64,000 nt of DNA from Marisa cornuarietis (Eukaryota; Mollusca; Gastropoda; Architaenioglossa; Ampullariidae), in NCBI GenBank assembly GCA_004794655.1, contig SMMW01000020.1, positions 434,001 through 498,000 of the forward strand, in the 5' to 3' direction. Position 1 is the first letter of the stretch. Every line of letters starts with the position of its first letter. Shown here one piece after another: positions 20,987 to 35,900 of the stretch. Position numbers and translations under genes: made by a program. The notes beneath the pieces are model-generated. The model had not been told where the DNA came from. It saw only the letters and a program-made list of their open reading frames with translations, and did no database searches.

Positions 20987-23900
20987 TTAATCCAATTCTT
21001 GATCAGCATCCACAAAGGTCATCAGAATGGTTTCAACTGCTGTAGCCTGAAATATAAACAAAATTTTCAAAATGAAAAAACAAAATATCAAAGGGAAATA
21101 TCTTGCTTATTGCATTCTCTCATAACAGTGACCATTAACACAATGAGTGCTATTTAGAAGTGGTGATGTATATATGTTTCTGCACAAATCTATATTGTCT
21201 CTCCAATCCTAACCAAAGTTTTCTTCAACCGGTCATATATTGTTTCTACTGTGTATGTTGGTTTATTCCACCTATTATGTCACTTGTAGTTCCAAATGAA
21301 AATCTTAAAAAGCAGATCAAATTTTGACAGTAATTTTATGTCCCCTAAAAGACAGCAAAGGTGAGAGAGGGAGCTAGCAAGAAAGTCAGATGGTGGCTGG
21401 AACAATTTTTATCGGCGCCTTCTCTATTTGTCATTTCTTTCCATACTGCTCTTTCCTTGTATTGGCACAATTTGTATTGCCACCTTCACTCTCTCCCACT
21501 TTTCTCTCTCCCCTTCTACGCTACCTTCTTTGTACTGTTTCACTATTTGTATGTTGATGTCATTGACTAAACTGAGTGAGCTTAACTCAGATACAGTACA
21601 GTAGTAGATACAAAATTGACAATAAAATTACAGAATCAAAATTTGCAGGAGCAATCAACTTGGGCATAGCTCTTAATACATATTTGAGATAATTATATGA
21701 AAATGTTATTTTATACCATTTTGTAGGATGAGGCAAAGTCAGCCTGTTCCTAAAGTTTTGAGAAGTGATTATATGACCATCTGCTATCATTACAGTTTCA
21801 TATTCATCTCGAGAAATGTTGGAAGGTAACAGTTGTAGAAAAAGGCAACAAATTTGCCAAAGGCACAAGTAGCCTTCTTGTGATACCACCCCCTACAAAA
21901 ATGATTAACTGTTCTAAGCAGTGTTCCTGATGAGCTAATTTAGTCAACTTTAAGCTGCCTCTTACCTGTTTCTGGAGACTGTCACTGCCCATGGAAACTG
22001 CACTAATATCCTCTGTCCACAGGTTTCCTGGACCAATCAATTTTGTATCACTTTTTCTTGTGTTGTCTTTCTTACTGATGTCAGCCTTCTTTTCAGTCTC
22101 ACCCTTATTAACAGTAACTATTTGAAGAAAGGGGTCTTCTTTTTCGATAACAGGGTTTGTGTCTGCCACGTCAGACATTACACTTCCTTGCTCATTTTCA
22201 TCACTATCTTGCTCACTCTTGTCATCACTGACATCTTGATGAAATCGAGGCCTTATGGTGCTTGACTTATGATCATCATCACTATCTGATTCGCTTAACT
22301 TTCTTTTACGCCCAGAGTCCTCCCACTCCTGTATGTCACTGCTAGTAGACGATGCAACAGCACAATCCTTCAACTCCAGACTGCTTGACACTGGAACACG
22401 GTGCTGTGAAGCAGATGCAGGGCTTGACCTGTCAGGCACAAGCTTTTCAGAGAAGGAAGTGTCAGCATTACTAACACTGGTTGTGTATTTCATTTGTATG
22501 CCAGCATTGGCAAATGGCACTGATGATGAAAACTTTGAAGCTGTTTGGCAAGTGGCACTTGAAATATCAAGAGTGCAGACAGAGCTAATAACTGGGCCAC
22601 GGACGCTTGGAGCAACTGGATGGACTAGACCTTCGCATCTCACCAGGGCTTCCTGGCATTCAAAGACCACCTGTGCAAACAGTTGAGAAACCAGATCAAT
22701 CAATGTATGTTTACATAAACATGTAAAGGTATGCACCTATATACATTACACATGCGCTCCCCATTCCTCTCTCAAGCATCTCTCAAACAAGGAGCCCGAG
22801 AAAGTTCTACACCAGGTTTGTGCATCTAAAACTAACAGCTTTCTTTAGTGATCCAACCTGATAGTCGGGATCCAGCAGGCCCTGCTGGAAGAGGGCGAGC
22901 GCCACTTGCAAAAGCGAGGGAGCAGATGGATATGGAAGACATGCCACTGACAGCAGAGCCCGATATAAAACTTGCCGACATGTCATGGAGATGTAGGGAG
23001 GGGGTAGGTTCTGCTGTACTGATCTTACCACAAACACAATGGTCTGCTGTATGGACTGCAAAAAAAAAAAAAGGAACAAATTTAAAGGAAATAAAAACTT
23101 TCATACAAGACCCCAGAAAAGGCTAAGGAGCAGATTAATTCTGGCACAGAGTATTTGTAACATTATGGTTATGGCATGACATACACTGCATAGTTATGTC
23201 ACAGCAATATAGTTATGCCATGTTAGACACTAGAATGCACAGTTATGTAACAACACTATGGTTATGGCATCATGGAGAAGCTAGACTGCAATAGAGCATC
23301 CCAACATTATGGTTATGCCACAGCATAAGCTAAGATGCATATTAAAACAAGAGTATAAATGTTCGTAACCATAAAGACAAAGACAGGTAATAAACCAGTT
23401 GTATAGACAAAAAACTAAAGACAGAAAATAAAGCAGATATGATGTAGACTAAAGAGCTACCTGGATGCAATTGTTTTTACAATTGGGGTTATTACTGTGC
23501 GTACCCAAGTTCACCCCAGGAAACATGCGCCATGGTATCCCAAAATTCGTGTTGAGCTGCGGAGAGCTAAGGCGGAGCGGCGACGAGCTGAGAGGTTGTG
23601 GCGTAGGTCTGGGCTGACCGTCCACAAGCAGATGCTAAATGCTGCCAAGCGTTCAGTCATTCACCTTGTTCACTCAGCCAAAACTGCATTCATTCGTGCT
23701 CACATCGGCACTTGCTCGTCGAGTCGAAGCCTGTTTAAGGCCTGCAACTATCTGCTGGGCCGCACTAACAGGCCGCAACTGCCTGCAGTCATTGCACCTG
23801 CTTCACTCCCTGAGGCCTTCAGCAAGTTTTTTGTCCGGAAGATTCTTGACATTCGGCTTAAACTTGATCAGCTGCCTGTGCACAATCCCGCTAGCCACAT

Positions 23901-26900
23901 TGACCATCTGGCAAGGCCACAGTGCTCTTTTTCTTCCTTTCAGCCGATCTCGGAAAGCGAGCTTAAGACCATGATACTCCAGTCAAAACCCACAACCTGT
24001 CCACTGGACCCAGTTCCCACCCCTCTACTGGTAGACTGTCTTGACGTCCTACTTCCTGCCCTAACAGAAATTGTAAACGACAGCTTGACTTCTGGCATTT
24101 TCCCTTCCACCTTTAAAACAGCCTTAGTGAAGCTGCTGTTAAAAAAGCCTACCCTCGACATCAATGTATTAGACAATTACCGTCCAGTCTCAAACTTACC
24201 ATTTCTGTCTAAAATCCTTGAGAAAATAGTTCTCAAGCAACTTCTATCCCATCTGAACTCTGAGAACTTGATTTCTCCATCACAGTCTGCTTATCGCCCT
24301 TTTCACAGCACTGAGACTGCTCTGCTAAAAGTGACAAACGACATTTTGTCTGCTCTGGATAGAGGTGACATCTCATTTCTCACCATGTTAGACCTGTCTG
24401 CTGCCTTTGATACCATAGATCGCACTACACTCATTCACAGACTCAGTACTCTCTATGGCATCTCAGGCTCCCCACTCAGCTGGTTTCAGTCGTATCTCTC
24501 AGATAGGACTCAGTCAGTTATAGTGGATGGCTGCGTGTCTGCACCTGTGTCTATTCACTCAGGGGTCCCACAAGGCTCAGTACTTGGTCCCATCCTCTTC
24601 ATCTTATACTTGAAGCCACTTACCACTCTAATTCAATCTCACTCTATATCCCATCAATCCTATGCTGATGACACACAGCTATATACCAGTTGTTCTCCTT
24701 CTCAGGCTCACACTACTATCCAGAGCATCCAAGATTGTATCTCGGATATTAGGCTATGGATGACCCACAACAAGTTAAAGCTGAATGACGGAAAAACAGA
24801 AGCTTTACTTTTTTCAAAGAGGAGAGCCAGAGTTCACCCTTCATTGCCTGTTTCTGTTCGGGTAGGCAATGCCGATGTTCCTTTTGTAACTTCGGCACGT
24901 AATTTAGGTTACATAATGTCTGCTGACATGTCTCTTGATAAACATGTCTCTCACATTTGTCGATCTGCATACTATGAGCTCCGGAAGATCAGCTCCATTC
25001 GCCATACTCTGTCCGTCTCAATCACCAAAATTCTTATCTGCTCATTTATTCTGTCTAAATTAGACTACTGCAACTCTCTTCTTGCTGGCTGTCCTCAATA
25101 CCTCCTTGATAAGCTTCAGAAGGTCCAGAACTCAGCTGCTCGTCTCGTTTTCCGGACTCGCAAACATGATCATGTCACACCACTTCTTCGCTCTCTTCAT
25201 TGGCTGCCAGTTAAAGCTAGAATCGACTACAAGCTCTCAACTTTCTGCTATGGTTTCTTCGCAGGTCACTCCTCCAGCTACTTTAATGAAATCTTGTCTG
25301 TAAAAACTCCTGCCCGAAACCTTCGCTCCTCATCTGACTCCCGCATTTTATCCCTCCCTCTCACAAAGACAGTCACATACGGACAACGGATGTTCTCCCT
25401 TTGTGCTGCTCAGCAGTGGAACTCTCTACCACATAACATTCGCCACTCAGCCTCTAAGGCCGCTTTCAAACGCTCTCTTAAAACATATCTTTTTACAAAA
25501 TACTATTCTTGACTTGTACCCCATCTCTATGTTGTCCAGTGTCCCTATGTGTACCTCACTGTCTACTGGTTGTTATGTTTTTGTTCTATCAAATTGTACT
25601 GCGCAGAGAGTGCGATCTATCCTATTCGTGATTCTGCGCATTATAAGTTCACATTATTATTATTATTATTACATCTTCATATATATATATACACCAAAAA
25701 AGGGGAAATCATGACATTTTGGTAAGTTTACATGATCATGGACTATCCAATGAGAGAAGGAATAATATATATATATATATATATTAAGCATATATTATCC
25801 TGGGTGCAGCAAAATTGTGTGTGCACAGATGTGCATCCACTTACCTTGAAAACTTCAGGATGCAGCTTCACGCCACACACATGAACAATTGTGTGCAAAG
25901 CTGTAAAAGATAAAATACATATGTTTATGTGAGTACATATGAATTTACTGCACACAGGACAATGCTCCTTTGTCTCAGGAAATCATTCCTATTATGCACA
26001 ACCTTAGAGGTAATTTCTTTCTTTCTCAGCATCAGCAAAGCAAGAAGAAAACCCCCAAGACATGACTGGAGGTAAACTGACAGAAAGAAACTCCACCCTG
26101 CTCGTTAGAAAACAGTGATCAAGTACACAAAGATTCAACAACATCCACTCCTTCAGTTACAAAGCTGCTATCAGTGTTGCAGTTTGTTTACTTTTATTTC
26201 AGTGCATCACAAGAGAGCAAAAAAACATTTGGCACACATCTACTTTTTAAAAAAGTGTATATAGATGACATCAAGCATTTGCAGGGCACTTACCCTTGAG
26301 AGCAGCAGCAGCACTGCCTGCATTGGCAAGACGATGGCCATGCCACTGAGAACTTGAGCTCTGACTGAGCTCTTGGTAGCCACCAACTCCTTTAGATTTC
26401 TTTTTGGTGGACACCACCTTCCCATCGTTGTCAGGTGACTTCACATCAATCTATAACAAGACAAAGATAGGTGCATCTGGAAAATATGTATGCAACACAG
26501 AGGGAAAAGGGAAAAATATTCTAGTGTGTTGTTATATATGATGATGTCCATTTGTAATGCGCAGGTATCCATTCAGAAGAATGCTCATTGCGCAGCAAAA
26601 ACAAAATAAATAAAAAATAAGAAAAAAAATAAAGTAAATAAATAGGTAAAACACCAGGAAAGTAAAAAATAAAGACAGAAGTGTTGCTTGGTTGTTTAAG
26701 TTTAAGTCCGTCTTAAATAAACAGATGGGTCTTCAGTCTTTTTCGAAACGTGGTTGGTGAGTTGATGGTGGACAGTGACGATGGCAGAGCATTCCACAGT
26801 TTAGGTGCCGCGTTTTTGAAGGCCCTGGCTCCAGTGCGCTTCTTATATAACATTCTGCAGTTTGTAAGAGGCAGTGGAAACATCAATTTCAATGAGTAAC

Positions 26901-29900
26901 TTGCCAAAAAAATTCAAGAAACAGGAATACCTGAAGAAAACCACCAACGGTCATCCCTGTAAACAGTTATCACATCCAGAGTAACCTAGAAAAAGATATG
27001 GCGGAGCTGGGATTCAAACACACAACACCCAAATCTCCCTGTCATGATGACAGGCACTTTAGCCACTACACCACTAACTACTCTAATCTCAGTAAGACAG
27101 AACAACAGCAGTCCTAAATAAGCAGCCCTTGTATTATCATTGGATCACAACTCCTATCACAAAATGTTACGCCATGATTTGCACTCTCAAGCATGTTTGC
27201 CAAATGACCACCAAGATGGGCAGCTATCTTCAGAAGATTACAGCTGTAAGTGGGAAACATAAAGTGCTCACCTTGATAACATCCTGCAGTGGCACGATGT
27301 CCAGGCAAATCTCCTTTAGCAGGTCCTCCTGGTCATCCTTGGTGGCCATCAGACCCCCTGACCCACTGACTTGCAGCCAATGAACCAGCATGTCGTAGGC
27401 AGTCTCCCTCAGCTCCCTGCACCAAGAATGCTTTGTCTTGATGCAACTGGCAGCACTATCTCAACTCTTGACCCAACATCAATGCCCACATTCACACTCA
27501 AAGATCCAGGCACATTAGCATATGAGCACACAAGCACAGACAAGATATGTATACACAATGCTACATTAAAGGCTAGCCCAGGGGTTCAACTTTTTTAAAT
27601 GATGGAATTGAAACAAGAAAGTGAAGACACTAATAAATGTACTCAATTCACAAGTGAATAACTATTTCATTTGCAAGGTACAAGGAATTGCAATTATTGC
27701 CTGATTTTAGGAAGAACCTCTAGATCTCATGTCCTGCAATCTCACAAAAGTAGGTTGACCGCTGGCATTAGTCTTATCAGCTGAAGACTTCAATGCATTT
27801 ACAAGGAACATGTTACACCACCTCTTCACTCTCTTCATTAGCTACCAATTAAAGCTAGAATAGACGACAAACTCTCAACTCTATGCTACAGATTCTTTGA
27901 AGACTCCTCCCCCACTAGTTGGGGTGGTCCAGTGGCACAACAGTTAACCCCCCATCAGCAACACAATAAAGGATGGCTGTCCTTGGTTCAGCTTTCGTCT
28001 CGGACACACTGTTCTTTCTCTGCATGTGACATCTGTTTACATGGCTGACTACCTTGTCGTGATATAGCCTTAGTTGGCGATAGCATGAAACACCAATCTC
28101 CCCACTACTTTACTGAAATCTTGTCTGTCCACACCCCTGCCCAAAACCTTCACTCCTCATCAGACTCCAACATTCTTTCCTTCCCTCCTACAAAGACAGT
28201 CATATACGGACAATGGATGTCCTCCCTCTGTGCTGCCGAGAAGTGGAACTCTCTTCCACATCACATTGCCCACTTGGACTCCAAGGCTACATTCAAACAC
28301 TCTCTGAAAACATATCCGTTCACAAAGTACTATCCCTGAATTACTATTCTTAACTCCCTTGCAATACTGACATGCTAACCATCATGTAATGACTCTATCT
28401 CTATGCTCTTTACAGTAGCTTTATCCCTTCATACCTTCATCAATTGCTTTACATTCTACTACTGTACCTCATCTTTATGTTGCTCAAAGTGCCTATAGAT
28501 ATCTCACCGTCCACTGTATCTTTCATTTATCATTATTGGTTTGCGCAGAAAATGCCATCTATCTTGGTCGTAATGCTGTGCATTATAAGTTCACATTATT
28601 ATTATTTACATGACAAACTAATGACAGTTCTATGCTCCATCAACCTTACAACTTTTGGTCAATTTTGCTGAATTTTGTGCAAGGGTTGAGCTTTAAAATG
28701 ATTATCTTCCAGGCTGTTTACCCTTGGAATGACCAACCTGTAATCCTTAACTTTTCTGTGAAAAACTTTGTAATCCCAGGAAAAGAGCTGTAATATTGAT
28801 TCAGTTGATTAATCAGTTGCAGCTAAATCATCTTAAAAGGTAAATTCTTTATTTTTCCTTCAAGATTTGACTGTAATTGCAACGGATTTTTATTCTTATA
28901 GTCATTTTTTGTACAATTCAGAGATTGTTCTACGATTTTAAAAGAGACTCCCCTCAAAAAAAAAAAAAAAAGTGGGGCCCATCCAAACAGAAGCACCTCC
29001 CCCAATTTCCCTCTTTTCTCTTTTAATATGTGTATGATTTAGTAATGTCAAAGAAATTGGAGATGTACATTAATCCTTACATTTTCCTCCTTATTACTGA
29101 AGTGACATTCCCCATTATTCCTATTAATCTCCAATTGCTGTCTTAACCTGGTATACAAAAGAGAATTTGAAAGCTTATTATAATATTTTGGTTTAGTCTC
29201 AAAACATTCTCTTTTTGAACTGACCAAGCTCTTTCTGAATTTTTTTTTTAACTTTTATTGAGTTCTAATCAGCAAGTGGTCTCAGTTGTATTTATTATTT
29301 TGTTACATTGTAGGATTGTAGAGATTGTCTGCTGTTCTTTTACACATCAAAGTAGTGGCTGCTCTCACCAAAACATTATTAAACTCTGCCATACTTATAT
29401 TAACTTACTTTCTTACATTACAGTGTCCTCTCACTGTCATCACTGTACACTCCTCTACACTCTCAGCCTCAACTCTCACCTAAATGGTCTCTCCACTCCT
29501 GGTACCATGTTGTTTCTGTGTGTTGTAGTCAGACACTGAATTACTAGCCTGAAGATCAGGGAAGCTTGAGGCATCAACAGCTTTTTGCAACTGAAGACGG
29601 TAAACAACAGGTGTCATCTTAACATCAGACATATTTTTCTGTGTAAATGTAGATTTGACTCATCAGAAATATCTTATCATAGGATGGGACTTCTTGAACT
29701 CAATGGACTTATACACCTCAAAACACAAAATGCCAAGGAAAGAGGCATGACAACTAAAACAAAGAAATGCAACATAACAAATGTTTTGAGCTCCACTTAC
29801 CAAACTATGAGCTGAGAAAGCACTTTCAGCACAGAAATGTGTATGGAAGGCAAGTAGCTCAGAAGCAGTAGGTAGTTTGTTGTAGCCTTGCAGGACTGCA

Positions 29901-32900
29901 GACAAAATATGGAAACTGTAATTTAATGGAGGTCAGATGTCAACTTGAAAGGCAGATGAAATCTTAAAAAGCAGCTGGTCTTCATATAAACAGTTTAAAG
30001 AATCTTAAGAGAGTTCAGTAATTCCTGCATGTAGACAGCCGTACATTGATACTAAACCCAGTCTTTGCAACCTGAAGCTTTAGCCAATCTTGCTAGTTTT
30101 ATCTTTGTATTTAGTGCCCCTTCCCTTATTCTCCACCATTTTATATTTAGAAATTAACAAAAAAATTTGCTAAAATGTTGGAAATTACTTTTTGCCTTCT
30201 GCATAAGCTTGGTGAACAGGGAAAACTTTCTGACAAGATTTGTGCTGGCAACCTATTGTTCCAAAGCTGAGAGCACTATCAGTTATTTACGATGCCCCAC
30301 GGAGTAAACATTTGTCTTATCAATGTATCAACGTTTGTTTTGTGTCTTATCAATGTATCAATGTTGGTTTCTGGATTCAATGAAGCTGTTATGAACAAGC
30401 ACCAAACCCAACATACCAACATGTTGATGTGTACTGCTAGTGCTCGACAAATAAGTTTTAGAATCTTGTCAGCTGGAACCTGCACCCAGGTTGAAAATGA
30501 CTCTCTGGAAAAAAAGCCCATTGCAATCTCATTCACAATATGAAAATTGATGAATCATTGTAATACTTTGATATGCAATAATGACCTGCATGTTTCAGGT
30601 TATCAAGAGTTTTCCAACAGAAAATGATGCCCTGTACTCCCAGTAATAAGCTGTAAAGATATCAAGGCTATTTTCTCAGCTGTGTTTTCTGCTTCTGGGT
30701 ACTTCCTCACCTCAATAAGCTCTCTAGACACAAACACAGAGTCTGGAATCGATGGACGATGTGTACTGTTTGCTGTGGCTGGGTAGAAGGCAGCTGACAA
30801 CTTCCAAATACTCTGTCACTGCCTTGCTCTTCCTCTTGCAGTTCTTGAATTAATAAACAATTTTTGACAATTAACAAACAATTTTTGACAATTAAGAGCA
30901 GTAACATGGAAATAAGCATATTAGCTGGATATGAACTTGCTCCGTACCCTCATACACTCTAGAATGTAGGGCTGGCAAACACTCATAGATCTGTCTATTG
31001 GATGGAAGGTATTAAAAAGTCTTCCATCTTAAGACCAAGATCACTGACATGGAAGAAAAAAAGGGGGTAAGTAAACACCCCTACCCATCATGCTAGCCTT
31101 GGCGTCAAGAGCGAACATGTAAGATCCTCTAGACAGAAAAGCCTATCTGTACACAGGTCAAGTTCATTCCACAAAGCCAGAAGATGCCATTTAAGATGAC
31201 GGGTATTAGGTCCTCTAGAGGAATGTATGCCTGTCATCAGAACAGAAGAAGGAACCACCTGTAAGGTCACATCCTATGCCGTCCCCAAGGGAGAAGCTGG
31301 CTGCTATGTTCATAAAATACAACTGACGCAGTCTATCCTAGGCCATCTTTGCATCTCCTGGATTGTCACTGCCTGCACCTGAGGCCAGCAGACTCTGTAT
31401 CTGAGGATGAGGGAGCCCATTCCAAAAGCATGAATTGCTGTGATGGGTGGAAATCTGGCTTCTGAGTAAAGACTCCTTCCCTAAGCATTTTGTTTCCATC
31501 TGTTCTTCCATCTGTTTGAAAGCAGAGAAAAGCTTGGCTCCAGTCATGAAGTAGCAAGTCCTCCATGTAGGCTTAGCACACACAGTTATGACCAGCCTCA
31601 TTGCATATATCAAGGTGAACCACCAGTACAATGGGCAGTCCGAAGGGCAGAGCCACCACTGGAAGACCCTCTCTGCTTGGGTGAGCCAGTTGGAAAGCTT
31701 GCCTGGATCTATTGGGTCTATGCTTACGGCATAGTCTTCAGGATGTACTACATCTTGCACTGACCTGGCTGTCTCCATACCAAACCTGTATGCTGTGTGC
31801 TAAGGCGAGGATGGGCCACCAATTTCCATCTGGCTTGGGTACCAGAAAGAGACGTGAGTAGAACCCCAGTGACTTTGGACAAGTTACTTCTTGAACTGCT
31901 CCTTTAGCCAACAGTTCTTCTATCGCTTTAAAGGATAATCAGAGCCAAAAATCTGCGATGCGCTGACGCCAGGCCTGCTGGTGATGTAAGTAAGCTCATA
32001 CCATGGGTAGAACTGGTCCATGGCAACTCGAAGCATGTAGTCCATGCATCTCCTGGTCTCTGATGGCCTCATATAAAATAAGCACTTTGCCTTCAGGTCA
32101 GTGGGACAGCCATGTGGGGCCCCAAGGCTTTCCATATGAGACAAGGAACCCCCTTTTTCAACACACAAAGAGGGCACATACACTGTTCCCATCTTTGCTG
32201 TTACAGGCATAACTCATCTCCTCCACCCCATCAAACCTTGACGACAAAGGTCCATGGGTGGAGTGTAGTCACAAAGAGCAAGGAGAGTTCCAGGACAAAG
32301 ACAATGATCCACCCTGCTGCCTGTGTGAATGTCGTCATCCTAAATTGCATGGCTTGCTGGACTAAATTCTCCGGCAAAGGTAGTCTCAAGCTGTAGGCCT
32401 TTGTCTGACTGGTCGGGTGTTACTCATACCAGTAAACTCTATCTCTAAGACAGGCTCTGCGGCAGGATGGTAACATACTAAAAACTCACACCAAGTGACT
32501 ACATAGTAAATCTAGTAAAAATGAGATGAAAAAATGTGTACATAATGGTGTTCATTCATCGAGCTGAATGTGAAAAGTAAAGTTGTTTGAATTATCTCAC
32601 AAGTTTTTACAAATCTGGCCGCATTTCATGTGGCAATTCAATCAATTCAATCCTCTTCATGCTATTTGCACATAAGGCCTCAACCAGAGCCCGCCACTGA
32701 TGTCGATCGGCTGAAACCCGCTCCAGGCGACCCCATGTCCAGCCCTTTCCTTTCATCTCCCTTTCCACTGTTCTTCTCCAGGTTTCCTTTGGGCGGCCTC
32801 GTTTTCTTCGGCCGTCTGGAGTCCATCGTAGGGCAATTCTGGAGAGGTCTGCTGTCTGCTGGCGAAGCACATGTCCAATCCATCGCCAACGCCTTCGTTG

Positions 32901-35900
32901 AACCTGCGTGGTGATGGACTCGGTTTCAGTTCTTTGGTGGAGTTCTTCATTGGTGATGGTGTTTGGCCAAAAGATGCTAAGTATGCACCTGAGGCATCTG
33001 TTTTGGAAGATGTCAAGCCTGTTACCGATGTTTTTGGTCATCTTCCATGATTCTGATCCATAAAGGAGGGTGCTGATCACATTTGACTTGAAGATTCTCA
33101 GCTTGGTCTTCTGGCTGATGTTTTTTGCCTTTCATGTGCTCCTGAGTGAGGTGAAGGCTTGGGTGGCTTTCGCCAGTCGGGCTCGAATCTCCACCTCCGC
33201 ATCCCCGGTGTTGGACATCTTGGACCCAAGGTAGGTAAAACTGTCAACTTCCTTAATCTCTTCTCCATTTAGTTTGATGTTTTCTTGGACTCTGGCGTTC
33301 ACTCTCATACTTTTTGTTTTCTTTGCGCTGACCTTCAAGCCAAGGTTTCCAGCTGTTTCTGAGAAGGCATTTGTTTTCTCCTGCATGTCTTGGTGGCGGT
33401 GTGACAACAGGGCAATGTCATCAGCAAAGTCCAAGTCTTCCAGCGTTGTTGTTGCTGTCATAGTCATGGTCCAATTAGTAGAACTGAAACCGAATGCTTG
33501 TCAGCCATCCACAAACAGATCGGACCTGTTTCTTTTTATGATCAAAGATGTATGTTTGCATACGCGCACATACTGAATCCTTCAAATCTGCACTGAAAAC
33601 GCACCTCTTCCTTGAGCAATACTCCTAACACAGTCCACACAATGTTCGTCTTTCTTACCCTCCCCACTTCCGCTCTTGCTACTTTTCTACCCATCTTTCT
33701 CTGCAGAATCACTATATTCTCTGTTCCTGTTACTTGGTGCCTTTTTGTGTTTTCTATCTTTGTTTTCTGTTTGTCATCAGTATTGTTGTTTATTCTTCTG
33801 TCCCTCATGTTCCATCCATTTAGTCCATGTCTCTTCCCTGTTTTAAGCGCTAAGAGCATGTTCTCTATGAGTATAAATATGGGCCATATAAATTTTCATT
33901 ATTATTGTTACTATTATGTCGATACAAAGATTACCACCATTCTCTTGGAAAATTCTTTTAATTACAGAAACATATCCTTAGGATTTGAAGAACTGAATGC
34001 TTTGGGATTAGGAAAAATCCTTCAACACTGTTTTGCACTGTAAATCAATCAGCTCAAGTTACAGAGTATCTAATGCACATTCCACATCCATGGCACACAG
34101 ATGACAATATTTTTAACTTACTAATTTTCTAAAATCGCCAAAACAACAGGAAATTTCACCTTGCAGACCATCACCTTTTGCTTCATGGACAACAACTATC
34201 AACAAGTTCAATGTAAGAAAAAGTTGAAATTTTCTTTCCTTCATTTAGGTTGAAAAGAGATCAACAGACCATTCAAATGCACCCACCGCAAAATATTGTT
34301 CTTGCAAACACAGTCACACATGATAAAGGACACCACAACATCCGAAGTAAGCGACTGAAGCACAGCACTGCTCTGCTGTGTACTCCCCATCGCTATAAAT
34401 CTGCTGACTAAAAACAGTGCAGAAGCCCTGCTGATCACAAAGCTAAATAAGCAAGAAAGTGATGTGTCTTTACCTATTTCTAGTCCTTCATACAGCTGAC
34501 GAAGCCAAAAGATGAGAGATGACACGAGACTGTCGCACATATCTGCCCAGCCCTTTCTGTGTTTGGTGCCTTGTGTTCCTGCGTTGCCACATTGTGCTAG
34601 TGATGTGTAACACTGCAATGCTGCCTGAAACCATAGAGGTAGAAGTAGACTCCTTACACAGCTGCCTCAAAATTAGGACAAACTATTTTGGCGTAGTAAT
34701 GTGATGGTTTGGTTTGTTGATTTGATGCTGTGTCAGCAACTAATACTATATCATGCCAAGAGATGGTCATATTCTATGGAAATAGTGAAAAACAAGACCC
34801 CAAGGAGATAGATAAAGCAATGAAAAATCACCAAATAATACCAATCAACAAACAAGGAAAAAATAAATTACATACATGGAAAGTAGTGTGTTAATTAGTG
34901 TGTTAAAAAGACCATTATTAACACTGATTGGTTGTTGAGGTCTTATGCTATGTCAGCAACAAAGGCTATATCACAGTGAGAGATGGTGAAAAACAAGACT
35001 GCGAGGTGATTTTGTTCGCTTAGGTTTTATACTGTGCCAACAACTAAAGCGATTATAACAGCAAGAGAAAGTTACATTGAAAGCCTGTAAAGCATGCCCC
35101 CTAGGTGATACAATAACAACACTACTAACAGTATAAAACTATAAACCAACATAAGGACAAAGGATAATATAAAAGGGTATGTAACATTAAACAGAGGATT
35201 GTGGAACTAGATTGAACTAGAACCTTAAGCCAACACCTAAACAACAAGAAACTTAAATCTGATGGAACGGCCCACCCATCTTAAAAATGAAAATATAGCT
35301 GTTGATGAGATGGACCTAAATGAGAAAAATAAAAAGCCAGATGTAAGAAATTGCTGGTGGATATTCTAGATGTCAGGACAAGTAATATGCAACAATAAAA
35401 AGTCCCTGGCACCAAGAACAGACTGGTGAGGGTTTGCCTTGTAAAAGGTGGGCAGGCATGGCACAGGTGTATCCCATTCTAAGTATTATCTCCTTCCACC
35501 ACACAGCACAGCCTGGAGGTGAGTGGTCAGAAAGACGGAAGGGTGACATACAAATTATTCTGGCCCAGTCTGTTCCAGTGGCATTGCCATGAAGATACAG
35601 TCAAATGACACCAGTGAATGCAACTGACAGGCCTTGGAGGCCTGGTCCGCTCAAACAATGCCAGAAAGGCCAGGAGCCCAAATGAATACAATGTCTTTGT
35701 TGCAACACATGAATGGAATGACGCTGGACCCTGAGAGGGTGGTCATAACCACAGGAAAGATGAGCTTGGAGAGTAGAAAGCCTGTATATGAGGCAAAGCT
35801 TTGTAAAAGTTTTGTACAGGAGTGGTGTCGAAAGGCACCCAGACAGACACAGAGCCCATAATGATAAGCAGGGTTAAAAATTTTTAAATAGAACTCAAGT

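Noticed and set aside
29663..29905. PELP1 exon 10 read as LQGYNKLPTASELLAFHTH
   Set aside because: The alternative frame (YLLLLSYLPSIHISVL) matches the PELP1 family and makes all neighbouring splice phases agree.
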